Positions 10,209-18,524 of a stretch of 64,000 nucleotides of DNA are shown one piece after another. The notes under the pieces were generated by a model. It made no database searches. It was given only the letters and a program-made list of their open reading frames with translations, and had not been told where the DNA came from. This stretch comes from Methanobrevibacter arboriphilus. GTDB lineage: Archaea > Methanobacteriota > Methanobacteria > Methanobacteriales > Methanobacteriaceae. The stretch spans positions 558,001 to 622,000 of the forward strand of contig NZ_AP019779.1 in NCBI RefSeq assembly GCF_019669925.1, given 5' to 3'. How positions within the stretch are numbered: position 1 is the first letter of the stretch; each line of letters begins with the position of its first letter. A program made the position numbers and the translations under genes.

Positions 10209-10784
10209 ATGGTGGCAAAACAACGTTGTTTTTTAGCTATAGATATAGATTCAGATTTAATTCAAAATATAGTAAAAGTTCAAGAGGAATTTAAAAACAC
10301 GAATAACAATGTAAAATATGTAGAAGAGGAAAATCTACATTTTACGCTTAAATTTTTTGGAGATATAGATAAAGATAAAATTTTTGAAGTTAAAAACTGT
10401 ATTTTAAAGGTTTTAAATGAAATAAACTTTAAAGATAATTTTTCAAATGAAATATCTATCAAAGGACTTGGGACTTTTCCAAATAAAAATTATATGAAAG
10501 TATTGTGGGTTGGATGTGAAAATAGTGAGTTTATAACTAAACTACACGATGCATTAGATTTAGAATTTAAAAAAATTGGATTTAAATTAGATAAACAATT
10601 TAAAACTCATATTACCATTGGAAGAATAAGGAATCTAAAGGACAAAAATGAATTTAAATCAAAAATAGAAAAATTAGAAAATTTTGAAATTGGAAACATG
10701 AATATTGAAAAAATATCTCTAAAAATAAGTGAACTCACACCAAAAGGTCCAATTTATTCTAATATTAAAGTTTTCGAACTTTAA
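10209..10784 (+). CDS. thpR: RNA 2',3'-cyclic phosphodiesterase (2H family)
   Basis: Protein of the 2H phosphoesterase family, historically annotated 2'-5' RNA ligase. Both HxT motifs are present: HFTLKFFG near residue 48 and HITIGRI near 136. The N-terminus RCFLAIDID is typical. The ATG at 10209 is chosen over one 27 bases upstream because the extra residues are not family-like. The CCA-adding enzyme gene lies downstream on the same strand, consistent with an RNA-end-processing role. Confidence 0.85.
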   Translation: MVAKQRCFLAIDIDSDLIQNIVKVQEEFKNTNNNVKYVEEENLHFTLKFFGDIDKDKIFEVKNCILKVLNEINFKDNFSNEISIKGLGTFPNKNYMKVLWVGCENSEFITKLHDALDLEFKKIGFKLDKQFKTHITIGRIRNLKDKNEFKSKIEKLENFEIGNMNIEKISLKISELTPKGPIYSNIKVFEL

Positions 10785-11245
10785 TACTTTAATTATTTAT
10801 ATCTTAATTATATCTATATTAATAAATATTTATATTATTATTCATATTATAATTTATACTATAATTTATATTATAATTTATTAGTATAATATAAATTAGT
10901 ATAACTATAATATTATATTGATAAAATTATTAGTAATCCATTGATATAGTTGTTATTGTTATTATTATAATTATTACATATATTATTAAAAATATTATTA
11001 ATTATTATTAAAAGTATTATAAATACTAAGATTATTATAAACATTAAAATTATTATAAGTATTATAAATATTAGTATATAATAAAATCAAATTAGTATTA
11101 ATATTAGTATTACTACAATTATTAGTATTATTATAAATATTATGATTATTATAATTATTAATGGTATTAATGGTATTAATGGTATTAATGGTATTAATAA
11201 CATTATTAGTATTTATATAAATACATATCTTTATTAAGTGATTTT
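10785..11245. other. 461-bp repeat-filled spacer
   Basis: Almost only A and T, made of overlapping degenerate runs (TTATAATTTATATTATAATT near 10850; ATTATTATAAATATTA through 10950-11150) ending in a perfect 9-base repeat array. A TATA-like stretch near 11210 and GTGAT at 11238 precede the next gene. Confidence 0.5.
11161..11196 (+). repeat. four perfect copies of ATGGTATTA
   Basis: The 9-base unit ATGGTATTA is repeated exactly four times in tandem, 50 bases before the cca start. It stands out from the surrounding degenerate repeats by being perfect, which suggests recent slippage. Confidence 0.85.
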
Positions 11246-12682
11246 ATGAACTATAAGGAAATATTAAAAGAAATAAAACCAAAAGAATCAGAAATAAAAA
11301 AGGTTCATGAAATTGCTAAAGATGCAATAAGCTACATTAATAAAATAGCTAAAGAAGAAGATATCAATGTTGAAGCAAAACTTGTTGGTTCAATAGCTAA
11401 AGGGACATGGTTATCTGGAAGTTCTGATATTGATATATTCATTAATTTCTCACTTGAAGAAGATGAAGATTATTTAAAAGAAAAAGGTCTTTATTTAGGA
11501 CATAATTGTAGCGAACATCTAAATGGAATAGCTGAAGAACATTATGCATCCCATCCTTACCTTACAAGCCATATTAATGGTTATTATGTTGATTTTGTTC
11601 CATGTTATAAGATAAAAACTGCTAAAGAATTAAAATCAGCAGTTGATAGAACAATACTCCACACAAACTATATTAAAAAACATTTAAAAAGTGAAAAACA
11701 AAAAGATGAAGTATTACTTCTTAAAAAATTCATGAGTGAAGTTGGAGTTTATGGATCTGAGTTTAAAGTTGGTGGATTTGCAGGTTATCTTTGTGAAATG
11801 CTAATACTTAGATATAATACTTTTGAAGAGACTCTTGAAGCAGCAGCTAATTGGAAAAATAAGACAGTTATTGATTTAGAAGATTATAAAACAGATAAAT
11901 TGTTTAAAGATCCCCTTATAGCTATTGATCCAACTGACAAAACACGAAATGTTGGAGCTGCATTAACAAAAGAAAGGATGTCTGAGTTTATAATAGCTTC
12001 AAGAAACTTCTTAAATTCTAATGAAGCCGATAAAATAAAATTCTTTTATGGAATTGATAAAAAAGAAACTTTTGAAGAAAAAATGTCTGAAAAAGAAATA
12101 CATGATCAGATTAGTCCTTATGAGTTATATAAACAATTTAAGGATAGAAAAACTAAAACAATCACGATAAAATTTAATATTCCAGATATTTCTGTTGATT
12201 CTATTCATCCTCAACTTAAAAAAACCCAACAGTCAATTGAAGAAAAATTAGAAGATAACGATTTTTCAGTTTTTAAAAGTGATTATTGGACTGATGAAAA
12301 GAAAATAGGAGTTTTTATATTTGAGTTAAGTGTTTACAAGCAAAGTAAATATTATATTCATGAAGGTCCTAGAGTTTGGGATAAAAAAGCATGTGAAAAC
12401 TTTATAAAATCTCATGGTGAAGATTATTATATTCTCGAAGATAAACTTGTTTTAAATAAAGAAAGGCAATTTAAAACTGCAAAGAATTTTATCAAAAGTG
12501 TTTTAACAAAAGAGAATATCCATATTATAAAGGTAGGGAAGAATATGAAGGGACTTTTAATAGACACATACACCTGGCAAAGTATCAAACACCTACTAAA
12601 AGATGAAAGTTTAAAAGAAAACACAGACTTTTTAAAATTTTTAGAAAACTTTTTAAATCCAGGACAGCTATTAAAAAGATAA
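11246..12682 (+). CDS. cca: CCA tRNA nucleotidyltransferase, archaeal class I
   Basis: Adds or repairs the 3' CCA end of tRNAs. 478 aa, the usual size for archaeal class I enzymes. The nucleotidyltransferase core shows GSIAKGTWLSGSSDIDIF, with the catalytic carboxylates D61 and D63 and a third Asp in YYVDFVPCY. The C-terminal region is typical of the archaeal form (SPYELYKQF and EGPRVWDKKACENFI segments). It follows thpR. The GTGATTTT before the ATG can act as SD. Confidence 0.93.
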   Translation: MNYKEILKEIKPKESEIKKVHEIAKDAISYINKIAKEEDINVEAKLVGSIAKGTWLSGSSDIDIFINFSLEEDEDYLKEKGLYLGHNCSEHLNGIAEEHYASHPYLTSHINGYYVDFVPCYKIKTAKELKSAVDRTILHTNYIKKHLKSEKQKDEVLLLKKFMSEVGVYGSEFKVGGFAGYLCEMLILRYNTFEETLEAAANWKNKTVIDLEDYKTDKLFKDPLIAIDPTDKTRNVGAALTKERMSEFIIASRNFLNSNEADKIKFFYGIDKKETFEEKMSEKEIHDQISPYELYKQFKDRKTKTITIKFNIPDISVDSIHPQLKKTQQSIEEKLEDNDFSVFKSDYWTDEKKIGVFIFELSVYKQSKYYIHEGPRVWDKKACENFIKSHGEDYYILEDKLVLNKERQFKTAKNFIKSVLTKENIHIIKVGKNMKGLLIDTYTWQSIKHLLKDESLKENTDFLKFLENFLNPGQLLKR

Positions 12683-13343
12683 AATTTATTTTTTACTTTA
12701 ATTAATAATTTAATTAATAGTTCAACTAATAATTTAACTAATAATTGTATTAATTATTTTATTAATTGTTTTATTAATGATTATTAATTATTTTATTTCT
12801 AATGTAATTATTATTTAGCTATTTTTAATATAATATTGTTTTTTTGCTTATTTAAAATATTAAGAGATTAATATATTAGGATAGTAAGATAGCAATATAT
12901 TAAAATTAAAAATATTAAAATATTAGCTTTATAAATAATTGAATAATCCATATTATCATATATCTTTTTATTTATCATATATTTTTTATTTAATATTATT
13001 ATTACTAAACTTAAAAATAATATTATTAGAATATTAAGAATTATTTAGAAAAGTATTTATGTATTAATACTATATCAGTATTAATGAGTATTGATGGCAT
13101 TTAATGTCAAAAATCAATCAAATATTAAAAATATCAAAATATTATTAGTTATACAGATTATGTATCTCTACTAATATTGAAGATATTCGAAACAAATTAA
13201 TTGAAATACAACTAATACTAAAATCTAATTTGAAGAGTATTATAATACAATATATTATTCTGTTTCCTTATTCAAGAAAGCAATAATAAAGCGATAGAAT
13301 TTTAAGTGCCATAATACCATTTGTATACATAATAGGTGATATA
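12683..13343. other. 661-bp spacer upstream of alcohol dehydrogenase
   Basis: The first part is degenerate TTAATTAATAATT repeats (12690-12800). At 13068-13095 the octamer GTATTAAT recurs, and TGGCATTTAATGTCA at 13095-13109 is an imperfect palindrome. A TATA-like TATTATAATACAA lies near 13238. No gene was found on either strand. Confidence 0.45.
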
Positions 13344-14411
13344 ATGAAAGGATTGGCAATGTTAAGAATAGGTGAAATTGGATGGATTGAAAAAGATAAA
13401 CCTGAAATAGGTTCTCGTGATGCACTGGTAAAACCATTAGCCCTTGCTCCATGTACATCAGATATACACACTGTATGGGAAGGTGCAATAGGAGATAGAC
13501 ACAATCTTATATTAGGACATGAAGCTTTAGGTGTAGTTGATGAAGTTGGAAGTGAAGTAAAAGATTTTAAGCCAGGAGATAGAGTAATTGTTCCAGCTAT
13601 AACTCCTGATTGGGATGATGAAGCAGCACAAAGAGGATTTTCCTCACAAACAACTGGACCATTAGGAGGATGGAAATTCTCTAACTTTAAAGACGGAGTC
13701 TTTGGAGAATATTTCCATGTGAACTTAGCAGATGCAAACCTGGCACATTTACCTGAAGGGATGTCTCTTGAAGCAGCTGTTATGATACCTGATATGTTAT
13801 CTACTGGGTTTATGGGAGCTGAAAATTCTAATATCCCAATGGGAGGAACAGTAGCAGTATTAGGAATTGGACCTGTTGGATTATCAGCTATTGCTGGTGC
13901 AAAGCTACAAGGTGCAGGGAAGATTTTCGCAGTTGGAACTCGTCCCAAAGCAATAGAGGTAGCTAAAGAATATGGTGCAACCGATATAATATCATATAAA
14001 GAAGGACCAACAGATGAACAAATATTAGAAGCAACCAGTGGAAAAGGTGTTGATTCAGTTATTATAGCAGGAGGAGGACCAGATATAATACTAGATGCTG
14101 TTAGAACTGCAAAAGCAGGATCTATAGTTTCAAATATCAATTACTTTGGAAGTGGAGAAACTTTACCTATCTGTCGTGAAGGATGGGGTTTCGGAATGGC
14201 AGATAAAGATTTTGCAACAGGATTATGTCCTGGTGGAAGAGTCAGAATGGAAAGATTAGCTGATATAGTATCTTACGGAAGAATGGATCCAGGACTAATG
14301 GCAACACATGTATTCCATGGATTTGATAAAATTGAAGAAGCATTACTCCTAATGAAAGAAAAACCAAGAGACTTGATAAAACCAGTAGTTATAATTGATG
14401 AAAATATGTAA
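13344..14411 (+). CDS. NADP-dependent secondary alcohol (isopropanol) dehydrogenase
   Basis: 355-aa zinc-type medium-chain dehydrogenase, extremely close in sequence pattern to the clostridial and Thermoanaerobacter secondary alcohol dehydrogenases. The three catalytic zinc ligands fall at the same numbers as in the Clostridium beijerinckii enzyme: C37, H59 and D150. The nucleotide site has GIGPVG (174-179) and the NADP-selecting pattern G198, T199, R200, Y218. It probably interconverts secondary alcohols and ketones, linking isopropanol oxidation to NADP reduction. Similar enzymes let some methanogens use alcohols as hydrogen donors; that role here is inference. The close match to bacterial enzymes suggests transfer. 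Confidence 0.9.
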   Translation: MKGLAMLRIGEIGWIEKDKPEIGSRDALVKPLALAPCTSDIHTVWEGAIGDRHNLILGHEALGVVDEVGSEVKDFKPGDRVIVPAITPDWDDEAAQRGFSSQTTGPLGGWKFSNFKDGVFGEYFHVNLADANLAHLPEGMSLEAAVMIPDMLSTGFMGAENSNIPMGGTVAVLGIGPVGLSAIAGAKLQGAGKIFAVGTRPKAIEVAKEYGATDIISYKEGPTDEQILEATSGKGVDSVIIAGGGPDIILDAVRTAKAGSIVSNINYFGSGETLPICREGWGFGMADKDFATGLCPGGRVRMERLADIVSYGRMDPGLMATHVFHGFDKIEEALLLMKEKPRDLIKPVVIIDENM

Positions 14412-14522
14412 TATAAAAAATATAAAACATGTATAAAAACACTTACGAAAAGTTTCATTAAATGGAGGTTTGAGAATAAAAGGGCTAAATTTAGATTAGA
14501 TAGAAATAAAAACATTAAATAC

Positions 14523-14556
14523 TATGGTAGTTTGTAGAAAATACAAAATTACCATA
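14523..14556. promoter_or_regulatory. imperfect inverted repeat before the ABM gene, candidate operator
   Basis: TATGGTAGTTTGTA (14523-14536) faces TACAAAATTACCATA (14542-14556) across five bases, with one mismatch and one extra base. A TATA-like TTAAATAC precedes it at 14515, so the repeat would cover the transcription start of the gene at 14595. Confidence 0.4.
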
Positions 14557-14594
14557 TAACTTTTATTATAGAATTTTATTATAGGTGAATAAAT

Positions 14595-14891
14595 ATGATT
14601 ATAGTATTAGCTAAAATAGTAGCAAAAGAAGGTATGAAAAATAATATTATTAAAGAATCTAAAGAACTAATTAGAAAAACACGAAAAGAAAAAGGATGCG
14701 TAGAATATAATTTATATGATCAATTAGACGAGGATAATTCTCTTTTATTTGTTGAAAAATGGGAAAATAAGGATTGTTTAACTTCTCATTTAAATCAAGT
14801 TCATTTCACTAAATTTGGTGAAGCTATAGAAGACTATTTAGCTAAAGAATTAGAAATTTCAGTTTATTCATCAGAACCAACAAATCTATAA
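14595..14891 (+). CDS. antibiotic biosynthesis monooxygenase (ABM/YgiN-like) domain protein
   Basis: 98-aa dimeric alpha/beta-barrel protein type. The ABM pattern is visible: an N-terminal strand IVLAKIVAKEGM, a helix, then GCVEYNLYDQLDEDNSLLFVEKWENKDCLTSHLNQVHFTKF. Such proteins include quinol monooxygenases (YgiN) and small stress proteins; the substrate here is unknown. GGTGA lies 7 bases before the ATG. It stands alone, 184 bases downstream of the alcohol dehydrogenase and behind its own candidate operator. Confidence 0.75.
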   Translation: MIIVLAKIVAKEGMKNNIIKESKELIRKTRKEKGCVEYNLYDQLDEDNSLLFVEKWENKDCLTSHLNQVHFTKFGEAIEDYLAKELEISVYSSEPTNL

Positions 14892-15165
14892 AAGTTATTA
14901 TTTAATACATGGTTTTATTAGATTTTTTATTACACTTTTTTAGATTTTTTTATTTTATTAATTATTACCATCTTAATTCTAATCTTACTGATTATTCATA
15001 TTTTATTAATTATTTCTCTTTTTAATAGTTAATTACCTATTTTTAATTCTTAATTGTTTATTTATACCATTTTAAATATTTCTAAAACATTTAGATTGTA
15101 TTTTAATAATTCATTTTTATTTTCTATATAGTAAATATTTTTTATTTATTAGTTTATATATAACT

Positions 15166-15196
<31 letters not shown>

Positions 15197-15280
15197 TATG
15201 TTTAAGTTTATATTTTTTATGTTCTTTTTTATATTTTTTATATAGATAAGTTTATATTAAAGATATTAATAAAATAAAAA

Positions 15281-15300
15281 AGTAGAGAATATTCACTACT
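15281..15300. promoter_or_regulatory. 20-bp palindrome AGTAG-A-GAATATTC-A-CTACT
   Basis: AGTAGAGAATATTCACTACT is a palindrome with a single mismatched pair. It lies about 25-30 bases after a TATA-like stretch and 117 bases before the MATE fusion start. A partial copy (GTAGCGAATATTAC, 15381-15394) lies at the equivalent distance after a second TATA-like stretch. Related sequences occur at 54184 and upstream of both large adhesins. Confidence 0.45.
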
Positions 15301-15416
15301 ATAAATAATTATATTAAAATTTTAAAAATTATAGAAATTAGTTAAAAATATTGGTTTAAAACATTTTATATTTAAAAAAAGTAGCGAATATTACAAATTA
15401 TTTTGAAAGTGATAAA

Positions 15417-16955
15417 ATGGCAGACAATCAAATATCTAAATCATATGAACAAGTCTATGATCAATTATATGCAACCTTAAACTATGATCCACAAGGAAAT
15501 CAACAATTATTTCAGTTAGTAAATGATTATTTAGGTTTCATATTTCTAGGAACACCTTTAATGCTCTTATCATTGGGATTTAGTTATTTTATCCGTGCTG
15601 AAGGAAAACCTAATTTAGCTACAATGGTTTTTATAGTTGCAAATGTAGTGAATGTCATAATGGATGTTGTTTTTATAAAATATGCCAATATGGGAATTAT
15701 GGGAGGTAGCTTAGCTACTCTTGTAGGATACTGCTTTGGAATGATCTTAGTAATAAGATATTTAATTTCAAAAGATAGGGTTACAAAGTTCACAAATAAA
15801 ATAGAGAATATATTTAAAACATTGAAATCAATTTTTGTATTAGGACTTTCTCCTGCATCTGGACAAATATTCATGTTTTTAAAAATATTAATCATCAACT
15901 CCCTTGTAATAATAACACTGGGTAGTTCTGGTGCTGTTGCAATGGCAACCTGTTTTGATGTTCTTTTAATTGTATCAATATTAGTAGCTGGAGTTTGTGA
16001 AACATTTTCTCCAATTGTAGCTGTTCTTTATGCTGAAAAAGATAATAATGCAGTAAAATTCGTCATGAAACACTCTTTTAAAATAGCTATTATCATTAGT
16101 ATGCTTATTACAATATCTATAATAATTTTACCTAATATAATAGTCCAGATTTATGGAATTACAGGTTCTGAAAATATTAGTGCAACAATTGATGCTTTGA
16201 GAATTTTTTCATTAAGTTTTGTTGGTGTAACCATAACTTTTATTATGCTCTTTTATAATCAAGCTATTGGACAAAATAAATTATCTTTTTTAATTTCTAT
16301 TTGTGAAGGTTTATTAATATTAATTCCAGTAGCATATATTCTTAGTAATATCATTGGAATATATGGAATTTGGATTTCATTTTCAATAGCTGAAATTACA
16401 ACAATACTAATAATACTAGTTTCAGTTAAAATCATTTCTTCAAAATCTAAAGGTAAATATAAAGGATTTTTATTATTAGAAAGAAGTGATGATTTTGAAA
16501 TATTTGATTTGACAATAAAAGGTTTAAATGAAGTTATGGATTTATCTGAAAAAATTATAGATTTTTCTGAAAGTAAAGGCTTGAGTGAAAAAACATCAGT
16601 GTATTTAGGTATGGCTATTGAAGAAATCCTTGTAAATATTATTAACTATAACAATAATCAAGATAATAACCAAAATAATTTGATTAATAATAGAAAGAAA
16701 GCAAATAATAAAAAGAAACATACCTTTAATAAAAAGAAAAAACTAGATTTCATAGATATTTTAATAAAAATAGGGAAAAGAGAAGTAATATTATCTTTCA
16801 AAGACTCTGGTATTGAATATGACCCAACAGTCCAGTCCGATGATGTTCAAGAATTTGATAATATAACTGTACTCAAAAAAATTTCCGATAAAATAAGTTA
16901 TAGTAGAATTTTAGGATTAAATAATACCATAATAACCATTAAAAAAACCAACTAA
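15417..16955 (+). CDS. MATE-family membrane protein fused to an RsbW-like ATPase domain
   Basis: 512 aa in two parts. Residues about 35-345 are a MATE-type multidrug/flavin-exporter membrane domain beginning where the fourth helix of the family normally lies; the usual first three helices are replaced by a short hydrophilic segment, so this half is truncated. Residues about 365-512 resemble a GHKL/RsbW-type ATPase: N-box MAIEEILVNIINY (E403, N407) and a G1-like DSG (D463, G465), separated by a 40-residue Asn/Lys-rich insert. RsbW-type proteins are anti-sigma kinases that phosphorylate STAS partners, and a STAS gene follows 149 bases downstream. The start has a GTGAT SD. Transport activity is doubtful; a membrane-tethered kinase or sensor is my inference. 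Confidence 0.72.
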   Translation: MADNQISKSYEQVYDQLYATLNYDPQGNQQLFQLVNDYLGFIFLGTPLMLLSLGFSYFIRAEGKPNLATMVFIVANVVNVIMDVVFIKYANMGIMGGSLATLVGYCFGMILVIRYLISKDRVTKFTNKIENIFKTLKSIFVLGLSPASGQIFMFLKILIINSLVIITLGSSGAVAMATCFDVLLIVSILVAGVCETFSPIVAVLYAEKDNNAVKFVMKHSFKIAIIISMLITISIIILPNIIVQIYGITGSENISATIDALRIFSLSFVGVTITFIMLFYNQAIGQNKLSFLISICEGLLILIPVAYILSNIIGIYGIWISFSIAEITTILIILVSVKIISSKSKGKYKGFLLLERSDDFEIFDLTIKGLNEVMDLSEKIIDFSESKGLSEKTSVYLGMAIEEILVNIINYNNNQDNNQNNLINNRKKANNKKKHTFNKKKKLDFIDILIKIGKREVILSFKDSGIEYDPTVQSDDVQEFDNITVLKKISDKISYSRILGLNNTIITIKKTN

Positions 16956-17104
16956 AAAAGCTATTGATAAAATTAGCTAATCAAAATTATATTATAAAGC
17001 TTACAATTAAAAAAATATTTAATACATTAGCTAAAATAAAATTCAATTAAAGAATAATCATTTAAAACAATGAACAATTTAAATCAAAATAAAGAGGAAT
17101 TAAA

Positions 17105-17407
17105 ATGAAGATAAATAAAATATTAAATGGATCTGAATTGTTAGTTGAATTATCAGGAAGATTAGATACAAATAGTTCTCCAATCTTAGAAAACGAATTG
17201 AAGAATAATTTAAACAATGTAAAATTATTAATCTTTGATTTTAAAGAATTAATGTACATATCAAGTGCAGGACTCCGTGTTATTCTTTCCACTCAAAAAA
17301 TCATGACAAAACAGGGAGATATGGTTATTAAAAATCCAAATGAGTTAATCATGGAAGTCTTCGATGCAACTGGATTTACTGATATTCTAATTATAGATAA
17401 GACTTAG
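17105..17407 (+). CDS. STAS-domain anti-sigma-factor antagonist-like protein
   Basis: 100-aa single STAS domain like bacterial SpoIIAA/RsbV. The phosphorylation loop reads YISSAGLRVIL; S54 aligns with the serine phosphorylated in SpoIIAA (DSSGL), so the site is kept. AGAGGA precedes the ATG. It follows the MATE-ATPase fusion on the same strand and is presumably its switch partner. Archaea have no sigma factor, so the downstream target must be something else; it is not visible here. Confidence 0.85.
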   Translation: MKINKILNGSELLVELSGRLDTNSSPILENELKNNLNNVKLLIFDFKELMYISSAGLRVILSTQKIMTKQGDMVIKNPNELIMEVFDATGFTDILIIDKT

Positions 17408-17470
17408 ACTATTCTTTATATATTTAACAAAAAATGAAAAAGTATATAGATACGACAACACTTCCAATTT

Positions 17471-17501
17471 TGCGATCGAGGGCTCAAATCCCCTAACCCG
17501 T
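17471..17501 (+). pseudogene. tRNA 3'-end fragment
   Basis: GATCGAGGGCTCAAATCCCC resembles a tRNA T-arm (stem GGG/CCC around CTCAAAT), followed by an acceptor-like AACCCG. No matching 5' acceptor strand, D-arm or anticodon stem was found upstream, so it is a fragment. Confidence 0.45.
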
Positions 17502-17596
17502 TTATTGCTTTTTGTTTTTAGAATATATTTTTTTAAAAAGTTTTTAAATAATATCTCATCATCTTTAAACGAGTATTAAAAATATTTGTTATTTAT

Positions 17597-17670
17597 GGGC
17601 TTTTAACCTAGTTTTGAAGGGTTTAAGACCCCTAATAGTTAGATCACGAGTTCAAATCTCGCCAAGTCCG
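17597..17670 (+). pseudogene. degraded tRNA-Leu(UAA)-like sequence
   Basis: The acceptor strands GGGCTT and AAGTCC pair over 6 bp. The anticodon loop TTTAAGA (17622-17628, anticodon TAA followed by G) sits on AGGG/CCCCT. A T-arm CGAG-TTCAAAT-CTCG is present. The D-arm is shortened, the GG of the D-loop is lost, the seventh acceptor pair and outer T-stem pair are mismatched, and the variable arm is poor. At 74 bases it is too short for a leucine tRNA. I read it as a pseudogene; a very unusual functional tRNA is less likely. Confidence 0.45.
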
Positions 17671-17831
17671 TTAACTACATTTTAGCATGATAAACACTTA
17701 ATAGATTACTAATTTTTAGAATATCTCAATTATTCTTACAGAAACTATTAATAAAACTGTTAGATTTAAAGTAACTATTAATTTAAAATGATGGAAAAAT
17801 TAAATTAAGTTATTGAAAAAAAATATAAAAT

Positions 17832-18278
17832 TTAAGATTTATTCTTTAGAACATGATTGTTAATATATGAAATGAATTCATTGACAAAATAATGTTTTAA
17901 AAAAAAGCGCTTGACGAAAGGAGGCGTAATTATTAATTCATTACCATCTACTACTTTAATTAGAATTTCACTAGTGATTTTTGTATTGTATACATTGATT
18001 ATATTTTCCCAAATTATTTTCATCTGCTTGTTTTTATGACTAGTTTGATGAATAACTATTCCATTATTGTCAACTCTAAAATTAACATTTATTTTATGAG
18101 CCAATCTATCTACAGCTAATGCATCAAAAGGATTCATTCTTATTCTACTATACAATGTTGATATAGATGGGTCATGAAGGCTATTTTCAGAGCATTCTAT
18201 TGTTCCCTCCCATCCATTTTTCATTATTTTTAAAAAAATATCATAGGACATTGTATATCTTACTCTAATTTTTAACAT
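17832..18278 (-). CDS. orphan protein with PH-like C-terminal half
   Basis: 148 aa, family not recognised. No signal peptide or membrane helix. The second half (GIVIHQ...IIWENIINVYNT...LIKVVDGNELIITPP...) has the strand pattern and the 'W-x2-I' turn of bacterial PH-like domains followed by a terminal helix. The N-terminal half mentions no known motif. The ATG start gives MLKIRVRYTMSYD; there is no strong SD. Orphan between the tRNA relics and a regulator relic. Confidence 0.5.
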   Translation of the reverse strand: MLKIRVRYTMSYDIFLKIMKNGWEGTIECSENSLHDPSISTLYSRIRMNPFDALAVDRLAHKINVNFRVDNNGIVIHQTSHKNKQMKIIWENIINVYNTKITSEILIKVVDGNELIITPPFVKRFFLKHYFVNEFISYINNHVLKNKS

Positions 18279-18403
18279 TTAATAAAACAAAAATATTTTT
18301 AAATTAATAATACTTCATATAGTCAAATAATTTTCTAGAACTTTTTTAAAGTTTAATTTTTCTTTCATTGTTCATATTATCAAAATTTTAATTTGTATTT
18401 TTA

Positions 18404-18520
18404 TTAATGTAAGTATTGTAATAACTCTTTAGCTTTTGGAGTTAGTTTATATACACCAGATCTTTTAGCTTTAAGATTTAAAACTTCGACCAAATCTATT
18501 TTTTAAGTTTTTTAAGAACT
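18404..18520 (-). pseudogene. relic of a winged-helix transcriptional regulator
   Basis: The minus strand reads VEVLNLKAKRSGVYKLTPK followed by AKELLQYLH and a stop at 18404. This is the wing and last helix of an archaeal winged-helix regulator. The preceding VLKKLKK lies in a different frame, so there is a one-base shift in an A-run. The rest of the gene is missing, cut where the surface-protein gene ends. Confidence 0.45.
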
Positions 18521-18524
18521 ATAA

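Larger units (their letters stand above)
17408..17831. other. 424-bp gene-free region with two tRNA relics
   Basis: Less AT-rich than other spacers. Holds a tRNA 3'-end fragment near 17471-17501 and a degraded tRNA-Leu-like sequence at 17597-17670, listed separately. This is the left edge of the accessory zone. Confidence 0.55.

Noticed and set aside
13095-13109. Imperfect palindrome TGGCATTTAATGTCA upstream of the alcohol dehydrogenase
   Set aside because: Short, mismatched and 235 bases from the start; too weak in this AT-rich sequence to call an operator.
13268-14140. 290-codon open frame on the minus strand opposite the alcohol dehydrogenase
   Set aside because: It is the shadow of a strongly conserved + strand gene with exact active-site matches; no SD or family similarity on the minus strand.
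15417-16955. Considered an ordinary MATE drug exporter
   Set aside because: It lacks the first helices and carries about 150 extra C-terminal residues with ATPase motifs, so a plain exporter label would mislead.
17597-17670. Considered an intact tRNA gene
   Set aside because: D-arm shortened, D-loop GG lost, mismatches in acceptor and T stems, and length too short for a leucine tRNA.
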